64,000 nucleotides of DNA from Zygaena filipendulae. Taxonomy: Eukaryota > Arthropoda > Insecta > Lepidoptera > Zygaenidae. A program made the translations under genes and the position numbers. This document shows positions 55,048 through 64,000 of this stretch, in pieces; within the stretch, counting starts at the first letter, position 1; each line of letters starts with the position of its first letter. The notes beneath the pieces were generated by a model. It saw nothing but the letters and a program-made list of their open reading frames with translations. It was not told where the DNA came from and searched no databases. Where the stretch lies: positions 2,869,501 through 2,933,500 of the forward strand of contig OU015675.1 in the NCBI GenBank assembly GCA_907165275.2, in the 5' to 3' direction.

Positions 55048-58000
55048 TCACAAAGCGACGTCCTTATACTTGGTGAGGTCGTCCGACTCGTTGCCGACGG
55101 ACGTGTGACTGTCCCGCAGCCCGTACAGCACCCTCTCCCGCGACACGCTGAACGGCGTCGGCTCGTGCCTCAACAGGTTCACCCCGTACGCGGGCTCCTC
55201 CCTCTGGTACTCGTGGTAGAACCTCGGATCGTATTCCGGCCCGTAGAACCTCGGATCGTACGGGTACCGGTAGTAGGGATAGGCCATTTCGCTCTTGCAT
55301 TCGTCTCTGTCTTCCGTGTATTCGTAGTCTTTCGCCGGGTACTCGTCTGCGGTGAAGGCGCCGACGACGGAGTGGCGTCGTTTGTACGGGTGCAGGTGGT
55401 CGGGCGCCGCCCGGGGGCCCACCCACGTGCCGTACGCGTGCGGCGCGGGCCGCGGCCGGGGCGGGCCGCGCAGGCTGGCCGCGTGCTGCCGCTCGGCGAG
55501 GAGCTGCCAGTAGGCGGGCGGCGGCGGCGGCATCATCGGGGGGTAGCCGCAGTGGCTCATGGACTGGCGCGCGGCCAGGTGGCGCCGCAGGTCGGGCATC
55601 GAGCCCGATTTGCCTGGAAAATACATGTCATCCTTACTATTGAATGCGAATGTGGGTTTGTTTGTTTGTCATTAAATTCTGCATACCTACACGTTGTCAG
55701 GATATAGAAAAGGAGTAAAAGGACATGGGACTTTTATCCCGGAATTACCGCGAAATCTCTAGAATTAACGCGGGTGAAACTGTGAGCAACAGCTTAAAGT
55801 TATAGGTAAAATTAAGACTTACAATTTTTTTAGTTAGTGGGTGAAAAGTGCTAACATATTAAGACAACGAATACCTACAATTCGAAAGCTTTCATAATTT
55901 TCACACAAAACACGTAAAGTCGAAAACCATGCGAATGAAGTAGCGGGCATCAGTCATCACCTATCTACATAACTTTTCAATGATTATAATAATAAAGTTG
56001 CGGGTCTGTTTGTTCACGCATCACGTGGAAACTATGTACCTACCTAGGCAACGAAGTTGATTGAAACTGGGTAGGCTACATCGCAGGTCAACGTGTGGAA
56101 TACCTATTGTACTTTTTATTCAAATACCTACAGCTGCTTTTGGTACAAAAAATATTCTTGAATTAATTAGTCCCGAAATCGTCAGTGAAACCCAGGGTCA
56201 TCCACGTTTTTTTTTTGAGAAAGTGCAAGTGTCGAGATTGAATTAAGTAAGCATTGTACCTACTAGATAGCGTAGTTAAATAATGTTACTATATCATCGT
56301 TATGACTTAAGTAATATAAATAACTTATTAACATATTCACGAAACGAAACAATGTGTGTTTACAGAAAATTGAGAAACAACTGGCTACCAAAACGAGGGA
56401 AGTCTTGCATAAAACACTTGTTATATTTCAGTTTAAAAGTTGCGATATTGTTACAGTTCTTAATTTCAAAGAGTAGTTTAATTTCATAAAAATATTACAT
56501 ATAGAGAGGCTACGTTCGCGCCGAGAGACGTAGTAAGGTGGTTCCACCACCCGCGAAACCGCATCACTATTCGTGCGCCGAATGTGGTTCTATGCCTATT
56601 GCCCATTAATTCGTCCTCTAAAAACTAAAATGATACAAATATATGCCTACCATTATCAGCTAAGAAGGCATCGTTGGTGAACGCGCTGGGACCGTCTGGT
56701 ACGTAGTGGCTGGCGTCGAACTCGCTGCCGCTGACAGCTGCGCCGGTGGGATAGCCGGCGTTCCTGACGAGAAATGAAAACATATATTTTAAATTTTATA
56801 TAGACTTCCGCATATATTGGATGAAGCTTTTTTCAAATCTTTAAAAAGTAATTTTTTGCTGACTTTCGGGGAAAATACCAACCAAGGGTAGTGTGTAGCA
56901 CTAAAAGACAAAATACCACATTATTTGTAGAATCGACTGCCGATAATAATCATATTATTATTTATTATGGTTTATGTGAGCAAGAACCTTCGTTGTCCTC
57001 CAAAAGCTTCGAGGAAGATTTCATAAACTACATACCTACTTATTACACGCGAAAGTACTTATGGAGAAGAAAAAGAAGTTTATATGGCGGTCCCACCTGG
57101 CCTCTCTCAGCGCATACGCGGACTGCACCAACACAACGCCACAAACGATGGCCGGGAGCCGCGCCACGTAGCACGCCAGCTCCGCGCCGCCATAAACGCC
57201 CTGAAGACCCTGGAAGACACGAGAAATATCTGCATATCCAATACGAAAGTGACTTTGTTTGTACGCATTCACGCCTTAACGGCTCAACCGATCATCGTGA
57301 AATTTTGCATACACGTTTTCAGGGGTACAGATAAGGATATAGGGTACTTTTTAACTCGGAATTCCCGCGGAAACTTTGAAATTAACGCGTGTGAAACTGC
57401 AATAAATTGACTGAGAGCTTTCATCGAAAATGCTCCCGTGCGAAGCCGAGGCGGGTCGACAGTAAGAAATATTAGAAGGACTTACCCAGTGACTTATGGC
57501 CAAGTAGAAGACCAAACCGCATTCCGGTATTAGCACAAGTATTACTGCTATCAACCATGTTAGCAGGTATATGTTGTTTTTCTGGAAAAGACAAAAAAAT
57601 TGTTATGTTAGAAAACCACATTAGGTACCATTAGTCATTAGGTAGGTATACCTACATAGGTACATTACGGTAGGCACATCACATAGGTATAACCACAATC
57701 AGCATCAAAAATATGTAAGTAAATACTTTTCGGTGCGTACAGACTACGTAACAAAACATGTTATATAACATTGTTTTATAACATGTTTCAGATAATGTAT
57801 AGGTACCTAAGTACACTGAATGTTATATAATATTGTTGTATAACATGTTTCAGATAATGTATAGGTACCTAAGTACACTGAATGTTATATAATATGTTAT
57901 ATAACTTAGTCCTGATAGTATGTTTGTTTTTCTTTTGTTATTTAAAAAAAAGTACAACAGTCGCTGCCGCAGCTAGTGAAACGTCCTCTCAGCGACGACA

Positions 58001-59254
58001 TTGTGGATAGCATAGCACAGAAGAACGAGAAACGACAATGGTTATCTATAATAACATTGTTATATTGCATTGTTATTCTGTGTACAGTCTTGTTTTACAT
58101 TGCAATGTTATATAACAATGTTACATAGTGTGGAGGTGTTATATATGAAAGTTATCTAACATGTTACATAGTCTGCACGCACCGTTTGTCAGTCGTTGAA
58201 CTTTTAACTATTGCAGTAAGTTGGTGAAGGTCGCGGGACGTCATTGGATGCGGGAAGCGCGGAACCGGTCGTTGTAGCGATCCTTGGGGAGGGCTGTGTC
58301 CAGCAGTGGAGTGTGGACGTCTTTCGACTGATATAACTGACTTGACAAAAGTAAATAAATATCTATTCTTAATACCGACTGTACTTAGAATGTTTAACGA
58401 AAAGCAGACGCCATTGACACGCGATTACCTATGCCCAAAGTATTGGAGCAAGGCTCATAACTAGGCCGCGTATTGTTATACTCTACTCCGATATTAACAC
58501 GGCCGGAATAGCTAATATCACAATAGGTACCTACTGTCAGTTAAAGCAGAAAGGCACTCGATACAGCGCGAAGACGACTCACAGAGATAAGTCCATGCAC
58601 TAGGACGACAGTGGCCGCGATGACGATGCAGTAGCAAGCAATCAGCAGCGCCGACGGTATCGGCATGCCTCGCTGCGACTCCACCACCCACACTATCTCG
58701 TAGATTAAAGCTATCGCGTACGCCACCTGCAAACAGACGGACAACAAACGTTTCAGCATCGAAACTATTGTACCATATATAGGAAGGGAACAGACAGGCA
58801 ACACAAAGAAGCTAGCGACAAACATCTCGAAGATGGCAACAAATTAGCGAAAACATTGTTCTGGAATACCTCGCGGACCTTTCTTTCTTCCAGCTTGAAC
58901 ACTGTGGCTTCTGTTCGTACAACTTACAAGTGGTGTTTTTAAAAATCGTTAAGTAGTTTTTAAGTTTATCACAAGCAAACATACAAAATAACATCTCCTC
59001 TTCTTAGCTGTGTTCAAAAAAATATGGCTAGACTATAAATAGGACCTAAATATTATATTTTATCGTAACTAGTTAGTTATGTTTTTATTTTGTAAAGAGA
59101 AATATCTCACCAAAGCATACGCAGCGATGAAACCAGAAGCTGCAGTGATGCTACAACAGAACAGCCTACTCAAAGCTGGCTTCATCCGGAGTTTCACCAC
59201 TGGCTCTTCGTCACACAAATCATTGCTTGTCGACATTTTACCACCCTGCTCCAT
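55048..59254 (-). CDS. Host gene: four-pass membrane protein with long cytoplasmic tail, six exons
   Basis: The exons, in order, are 59254-59111, 58726-58583, 57581-57486, 57209-57097, 56763-56651 and 55613-55048. All have GT-AG borders. The phases 0, 0, 0, 2, 1 fit and give 391 residues from ATG to TGA. Residues about 31-63, 73-96, 99-126 and 135-162 are hydrophobic helices. The N-terminus is short and polar. The tail of about 225 residues is rich in Tyr, Pro and Arg, has P-P-P-P-P, and ends D-V-A-L, a possible class II PDZ ligand. Small insect-specific four-pass (MARVEL-like or DUF7027-type) families look like this, but I cannot name an orthologue. The last exon is GC-rich, unlike the flanks. 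Likely location is the plasma membrane or cell junctions; function is inferred only. Confidence 0.85.
55640..55796 (+). mobile_element. Lep1-like Helitron in the last intron
   Basis: TTACTATTGAATGCGAATGTG through ATCCCGGAATTACCGCG and GCGGGTGAAACTGTGAGCAACAGCTTA. The CTAG has decayed. It starts about 25 bp from the last exon's acceptor. Confidence 0.65.
57235..57402 (+). mobile_element. Lep1-like Helitron between exons 3 and 4
   Basis: TCCAATACGAAAGTGACTTTG, CGCCTTAACGGCTCAACCGATC, GGAATTCCCGCGGAAACTTTG and GCGTGTGAAACTGCAA. It begins about 25 bp from the exon 4 acceptor. Confidence 0.7.
57731..58184. mobile_element. 454-bp MITE with an internal 62-bp duplication, in intron 2
   Basis: The ends CGGTGCGTACAGACTACGTA and (inverted) CGGTGCGTGCAGACTATGTA match. 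The interior is full of ACATGTTATATAACA-like palindromes. A 62-bp unit starting ACATGTTTCAGATAATG is repeated in tandem (57781 and 57843). Confidence 0.75.
58225..58338 (+). pseudogene. RTE-type LINE ORF2 C-terminal fragment
   Basis: The plus frame reads V-A-G-R-H-W-M-R-E-A, then C-V-Q-Q-W after a stop. This resembles the last residues of RTE-clade ORF2, a common relic in moth genomes. It lies in intron 2 of the minus-strand membrane-protein gene. Confidence 0.6.
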
Positions 59255-62200
59255 CTTTTTTCTCTATTTAAACACGATTCATTAATATTTCATTCTTCTT
59301 TTGTCTCTACATTACACTTTTACCGTGACTTATCATTCGTTAAGTTTTCGTTAGTTCTTCAATGACTTCTAATGTCCAATCTTCACAACATGAGGAGACG
59401 GTTCTCTACAATAAATTTATCCATGTAGAGTAGAAATTTTGGTAAAATCTTTTTGAAAATGTTCTCTTATAGATCTGCAAAGAAAATTCTTTTATAATTT
59501 CTGTAGGTTTAATATTCTCACAAAAAGTAGGTACCTAATTCTTTTTTCATATTAGATACCTACCTACTCCTAGTTTAATGAATTCATTACTTTTTCGTAG
59601 TTGAATGTTATTTTTAAATGTTCGTCGTGAATAAACATGTGAGTAGGTATAGATTTCAATAATATCTGGGATTTTGGTTATAACAAGAGTGGTGCGTTAG
59701 TTTTTATAAAAAGTATTGACTTCTAACAAATCTAACTGGAGGTTAAAGCCTTAATAAAAACCACACAAATTTGTACAATAATTTTTACAAATGTTATTTA
59801 AACAACCGTAGCCAATTATAAATTAACCATATAAGTAATATACCTAATATAAGTAATGGGCATACCTACATTTATAAGTTTTATTTCATTCGATACTGCT
59901 GCTATAGGGTAACCTTGACATCGAAGTTTATCGTATACCATCATATACCATATATCCACCAGTTTAAGGTAGGTATGATGTAGTTATTAAATCTGCAAGT
60001 ATCGCAAGTACCATAAATGGTCAATTTACCCTAAACTCGTTTGAGATGGTTGGGATCATATTTGGGATTACATCGCAGCTCATTATTAGGATGCATGCAA
60101 TATAAATGGTTGGTACTGTGTCACAACTGTTACCTCTTTGCCTCACTAATCTCAGCACGTAATCTCATTTACAACGATTTACAACAAACTGTCTCGCTTT
60201 CTTCTGGGAAAGTGTTTCCTTGGTCATTGAACCCTGACATTGGTTGTACGAGTAAATAAGCTTTCATGCAGGAAATACATTGATTTTACATAATGGGAAA
60301 ACATATGTACCTCCTTTTGAAACACCCAGCTGACCAGTGACAGGGTAAGCAGGTATAGGTAGTACGTGCGAACTAAAAGTCGCACTTAACGTTTGTATAT
60401 TGAGTAATTGGTGTTTGTGTGTGTGTAACCGTGTAACGATATTGCCTTATTATGTTAACGTTATGCTATAGTATTATATTATCTGTGCCGTATGTAAATA
60501 TATCGAAATTTCGTCCATTAAAATATTATGCATTAAAAGTCCTTGCATTTGATCTAAACGGAATTCCAATTTGGATGTAAGGTTTTTTATAACTGTAGAG
60601 ATGATGGTAGAGTCCCAAGATCACAATGCTATAAGTACTTACATATAAAGTTTGCGTAGAAAAATGTTGGTAAGTTTGTCTATACCTAAGCGTAGCTATG
60701 AGAGGGGAGCTGTTATGACACGTCCTCTCAGGATAACTAAAAATATTTTTTGTACTTTAGTAATTAAGTCAAGTGTAAATTATAGCTCCAGAGGTTAAGT
60801 CTCGCCTGTCGGTCGTAGGTCTAATGCTACCTATCTATAGATATAATGGATTGAACGTAGATGGGTGGAAAAGCTGTTTTTTAACGCTAACAAATACCCA
60901 CTCAACCGAATCAAAAGCAGCGTACTAACTTGAGATGAACTAATTGCATAGCATTAAGATACCTACGGCATTGCGTGTGCGAAAGCATGGAAGCAAGACA
61001 AACGCGGAAGGATACAGCGTGTAATGATTAAATAACATTATTACGGGTTGCCAGCGGCACGTTACTTATGTACCTAGTGGCGATTAGTTTCTATACACTT
61101 ATTGCTATGAATTGTGTGAACGAAACGTATTACGATTCCATTGTTGGCGAATGCGTTTTAGAGGCTGAACGGCGATGTGTGCCGTTGAGCTGCAAGTGGG
61201 ACGCGCTTAAAAACCACTTGACTTTTTGTATTTAATAATTTTGCAATACATTATGTACAGGTACAATAGATACAATTTTATCGTCGTCGAGGTTACAAGT
61301 TAACAATGCTTAGCAATATTGACCAGCCGAGGGATATAGAAATTGGCGCGGGCTATTAGGATAAAAATTAACGGTAACAATAACAATTTCATAAAAAAAC
61401 ATAGACAATGAGTATTATGATATATGGTATACAGAATACTAGGTAATTTGTGATTTATTGCCATCTAGAGTACTATTACTATTATTATTGTAAAAAAAAT
61501 TGTTGAGTATAATTTTCTCGGCCGTAATGAATTGAAAAATGTCTCTATAAACAAACAAACATATAAAAAAATTCAATCTTCGTAGTCTTTATATATAAAG
61601 AGGTTTAGGTAACAGGATTAGGTACGAGTTAATTACTAGGTAAACCTTAACAAAACCACTATAACGACATAATATAACCCTTACGTTAGTTACCTCCCTA
61701 ATCGGGCGAACATCGTTCGATAACTTTCCCATCCGAACATTTGCCATTAACCTCGATTGCCAACCTGATTTCCTAAACAGCAGTGTTCGAATTGTCAAAA
61801 ACGGCAGTATAACAGTTATTGGACTCTGCCGTGGTTCTTCCGTTGTGGATTGATAATATGGCAGCCAGGACGTGAGCGGAATGGCGCGTCAACTATTTGT
61901 GAGGAGTTCAAGAAACCTTATTGTAGTTGACTAAGTCGCGACAAGAATTAATAACACGTTGTATGTCTAGCACCATCGGCACCAATTGTTTTATATAAAA
62001 CTAGTCGTTCCCGCAGCTCCACACGCATAAACTTCGGGATTCAAGCGTGAATACCACAGAACAGAAAATAACAGATAGAAGGGACAACAACTTAGTTTAG
62101 CAACACATGAAAACCAGTATCGCCGGGTGATTTTCGCACACAACTATTGATCACGCACAAAAACATTCATTAACGTAAAGAAATATAGTAAGCGTTTTAT

Positions 62201-62261
62201 GTTTATGTTTTTAATTAGTCACTGTTTTCAAAATTCAGTTCTGGGAACATGCGATAAATAA
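59255..62261. other. Upstream region of the membrane-protein gene, no other gene seen
   Basis: The promoter of the minus-strand gene should lie just above 59254. No core element could be named with confidence. Further on, the sequence is AT-rich. A Helitron-like remnant lies at 62003-62050 (CTAGTCGTTCCCGCAGCTCCAC). No supported exon was found. Confidence 0.45.
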
Positions 62262-62263
62262 TA

Positions 62264-63543
62264 GGTCTTTACCTATGAAATTGCCGTTCTGCAGTACTGG
62301 CCATTACAAATCAAAATAATTTTTGTTTGGCTAAGAATTCTAATTTCAAATTGATTTTATTTTAAAAACATGGAATTCTTTTTCCAAAAGTAGTCATTTG
62401 TTTATTGATAAGTGTTACATTTTCATCGCATTTCAATCTTTTTCGTCATCATGGATACGTTAAAAATTCGAGTAATTATGGAATATGAGTACCGTCGTGG
62501 CAGCAACGCGGCACAAGCGGCACGCAACATCAACGACGTTTACGGAGCTAACACTACAAACCAACGCACCACCTCTTATTGGTTTGCTCGCTTCCGTTCT
62601 GGAAATTTCGACCTGAAAAATGAACCTCGCGGTCGTCCGAAGACTTTGGTCGACAATGACGAATTAAAGGCGATTGTGGAAGCTGATGATACACAATCTA
62701 CGGCTGAATTAGCAGCAGCTTTCGACGTTAGCGTCAAAACAATATTGGTCCATTTGCGTCAAATTGGCAAGGTAAAAAAACTTGACAAATGGGTGCCCCA
62801 CGAACTCAATGATCGCCAGCGCGAAGTACGCATCGAGACATGCCTTGCACTGCTCAATAGACACACAAATGAAGGAATTTTGAACCGCATTGTTACCTGC
62901 GATGAAAAATGGATTCTGTTTGATAACCGCAAGCGCTCAGAAAGTTGGTTGGATCCTGGTTCAGCACCTAAACAATGCCCTAAACGAAAACTTTCCCCTA
63001 GAAAAGTGATGGTCACTGTTTGGTGGTCTAGCGCCGGTGTGATTCATCACAGCTTTTTACCAAACGGGGTGAGCATTACTGCAGAAGTGTACTGTGAAGA
63101 ACTGAACACAATGATGGAGAAGCTGGCACATCTCCAACCAGCATTGGTCAATCGCTCGTCTCCGCTACTCCTGCACGACAACGCGCGACCTCATATTGCA
63201 CAGCAGGCGGTCTCCAAGTTGCAAGAACTGGGGTTGGAAGCTCTCCGTCATCCGCCCTACTCGCCAGACCTTGCGCCTACAGATTACTACTTTTTTCAGA
63301 ATTTGGATAACTTTTTGGCGGGAAAAAAATTCAATACCCGAGAGGCAGTACAAAATGCCTTTGAAGAATTTGTTGCCTCCCGTCCAGCTGATTTTTTTAA
63401 GAAGGGCATCAATAAACTGCCACTGCGTTGGCAAAGATGCATTGATTGCATGGGTGATTACTTCGATTAATACAAATAAAAAATACATGAAAAAATTCGT
63501 TTAAATTTTTTCATACTAAACGGCAATTTCATAGGTAAAGACC
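62264..63543 (+). mobile_element. Complete mariner transposon
   Basis: The 1280-bp element is flanked by TA (62262-62263 and 63544-63545). Terminal inverted repeats 62264-62288 and 63519-63543 are identical over 25 bp (start GGTCTTTACCTATG). One intact transposase gene lies inside. All parts needed for a cut-and-paste mariner are present. Confidence 0.93.
62451..63470 (+). CDS. mariner transposase, D,D34D, intact
   Basis: This 339-aa protein from ATG 62451 binds the element ends, excises it and inserts it at TA. The N-terminal half carries two helix-turn-helix units (around R-R-G-S-N-A-A-Q-A-A, and S-V-K-T-I-L-V-H-L) separated by R-G-R-P. W-V-P-H-E-L-N-D follows near 120. The catalytic Asp residues are 151 (T-C-D-E-K-W), 243 (L-H-D-N-A-R-P-H) and 278 (A-P-T-D-Y-Y), with exactly 34 residues between the last two. 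The length is normal for the family and there is no stop or frameshift. The sequence resembles the cecropia-type (Hsmar1-like) lineage by motif memory. An in-frame extension upstream to 62412 lacks ATG and is ignored. Confidence 0.93.
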   Translation: MDTLKIRVIMEYEYRRGSNAAQAARNINDVYGANTTNQRTTSYWFARFRSGNFDLKNEPRGRPKTLVDNDELKAIVEADDTQSTAELAAAFDVSVKTILVHLRQIGKVKKLDKWVPHELNDRQREVRIETCLALLNRHTNEGILNRIVTCDEKWILFDNRKRSESWLDPGSAPKQCPKRKLSPRKVMVTVWWSSAGVIHHSFLPNGVSITAEVYCEELNTMMEKLAHLQPALVNRSSPLLLHDNARPHIAQQAVSKLQELGLEALRHPPYSPDLAPTDYYFFQNLDNFLAGKKFNTREAVQNAFEEFVASRPADFFKKGINKLPLRWQRCIDCMGDYFD

Positions 63544-63545
63544 TA

Positions 63546-64000
63546 ATATAATCGGTATGGCAGCAAAAGAAGTTTTGGGCATGTTAAAGCATTTGCTCTA
63601 ACTTCCTTTGCAACGGTAGCGCACCTGCCCCGCCTACATGTCCTCTCTATTTAATTTATTGGCTCTGTGGTGGATACACCATTGTGGGAACGATGGGCAC
63701 GCCCGTAACCCTAATTGAGGTACCTAGATAGGCTAGTGAGATCAAATACTTTAGTAAAACAATGAACCATGCGTGATTTCCGAATCATACGACAAATGCT
63801 TTTTAGCTGTTAAAATTTCATCAAAATCGATTGAGTAGTTACGATGTGTGGTCGTGACCACGACCTTTTTTCAGGGCTAGATCCGCATCTGTCGTGAACG
63901 GGTCTCGAAAACTCTTTGTACAGTAGTTTTTTCCAATGTATATATGATATGTATATATGATATATATGATAAGAATATATTATGACAATTTACTATGACT
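63546..64000. other. No gene seen
   Basis: Spacer after the mariner. A weak Helitron-like remnant is near 63815 (ATTTCATCAAAATCGATTGAG). The end is a TATATGATA-rich run. Confidence 0.4.

Noticed and set aside
55039..55707. 222-aa plus-strand frame rich in Arg, Val and Pro
   Set aside because: It is the antisense of the GC-rich last exon of the membrane-protein gene. It has no splice context, and its composition is a shadow of the real frame.
1..64000. LTR retrotransposon or endogenous virus
   Set aside because: No long terminal repeats, protease, integrase or envelope-like frames were seen. All reverse-transcriptase sequence belongs to non-LTR elements.

Overview
The window looks like moth or butterfly (lepidopteran) nuclear DNA. 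It is AT-rich, it is full of short dispersed repeats typical of Lepidoptera, and its genes carry short exons with ordinary GT-AG introns. About two dozen Helitron-like repeats carry a GC hairpin followed by CTAG. Mariner, piggyBac, Helitron, CR1/jockey-type LINE, hAT-type and foldback elements are also present. No bacterial operon, rRNA, CRISPR array or LTR retroelement was seen. All exon models are read from splice signals and open frames, without transcript support.

Layout. 1-12 kb: no firm gene. It holds several miniature elements, including a hAT-type one at 1801-2137 with an 8-bp target duplication, Helitron-like repeats, LINE tails and a tRNA-derived SINE. 12.8-13.5 kb: a 58-aa, three-exon gene with a KEN tripeptide and a basic nuclear-localisation-like motif. 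15.1-19.5 kb, minus strand: a LINE with both ORFs intact. 21.0-27.4 kb: an inverted-repeat-bounded segment, a 107-aa three-exon gene with basic Y-R repeats, then a decayed OTU-Rep-helicase Helitron. 29.4-34.1 kb: a spliced gene for a DDE transposase, preceded by tandemly duplicated exons rich in psi-K-x-E motifs. 34-44 kb: repeats, two THAP-domain relics and a few weak exon candidates. 44.7-48.3 kb: miniature elements, 15-bp repeat arrays and large inverted repeats. 47.7-49.0 kb: a 165-aa three-exon gene with Y-R repeats. 49.2-52.5 kb: a piggyBac-derived gene whose 5' exons are homologous to those of the 29-kb gene and whose first catalytic Asp codon reads Tyr. 55.0-59.3 kb, minus strand: the one clear ordinary host gene, six exons for a 391-aa four-pass membrane protein. 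62.26-63.54 kb: a complete mariner with identical 25-bp ends.

The most unusual theme is host-like exon modules joined to transposases. A 42-56 codon, phase-0 exon containing (V/I/F/L)-K-x-E occurs at least six times. It precedes two unrelated transposase domains about 18 kb apart. Its flanking intron sequence is shared too, so segmental duplication is likely. A second theme is three small genes at 12.8, 22.2 and 47.7 kb. Each has three exons with two phase-2 introns. Two of them encode A-x-R-x-x-x-Y-R-type basic repeats, and one of those sits directly in front of the Helitron ORF.
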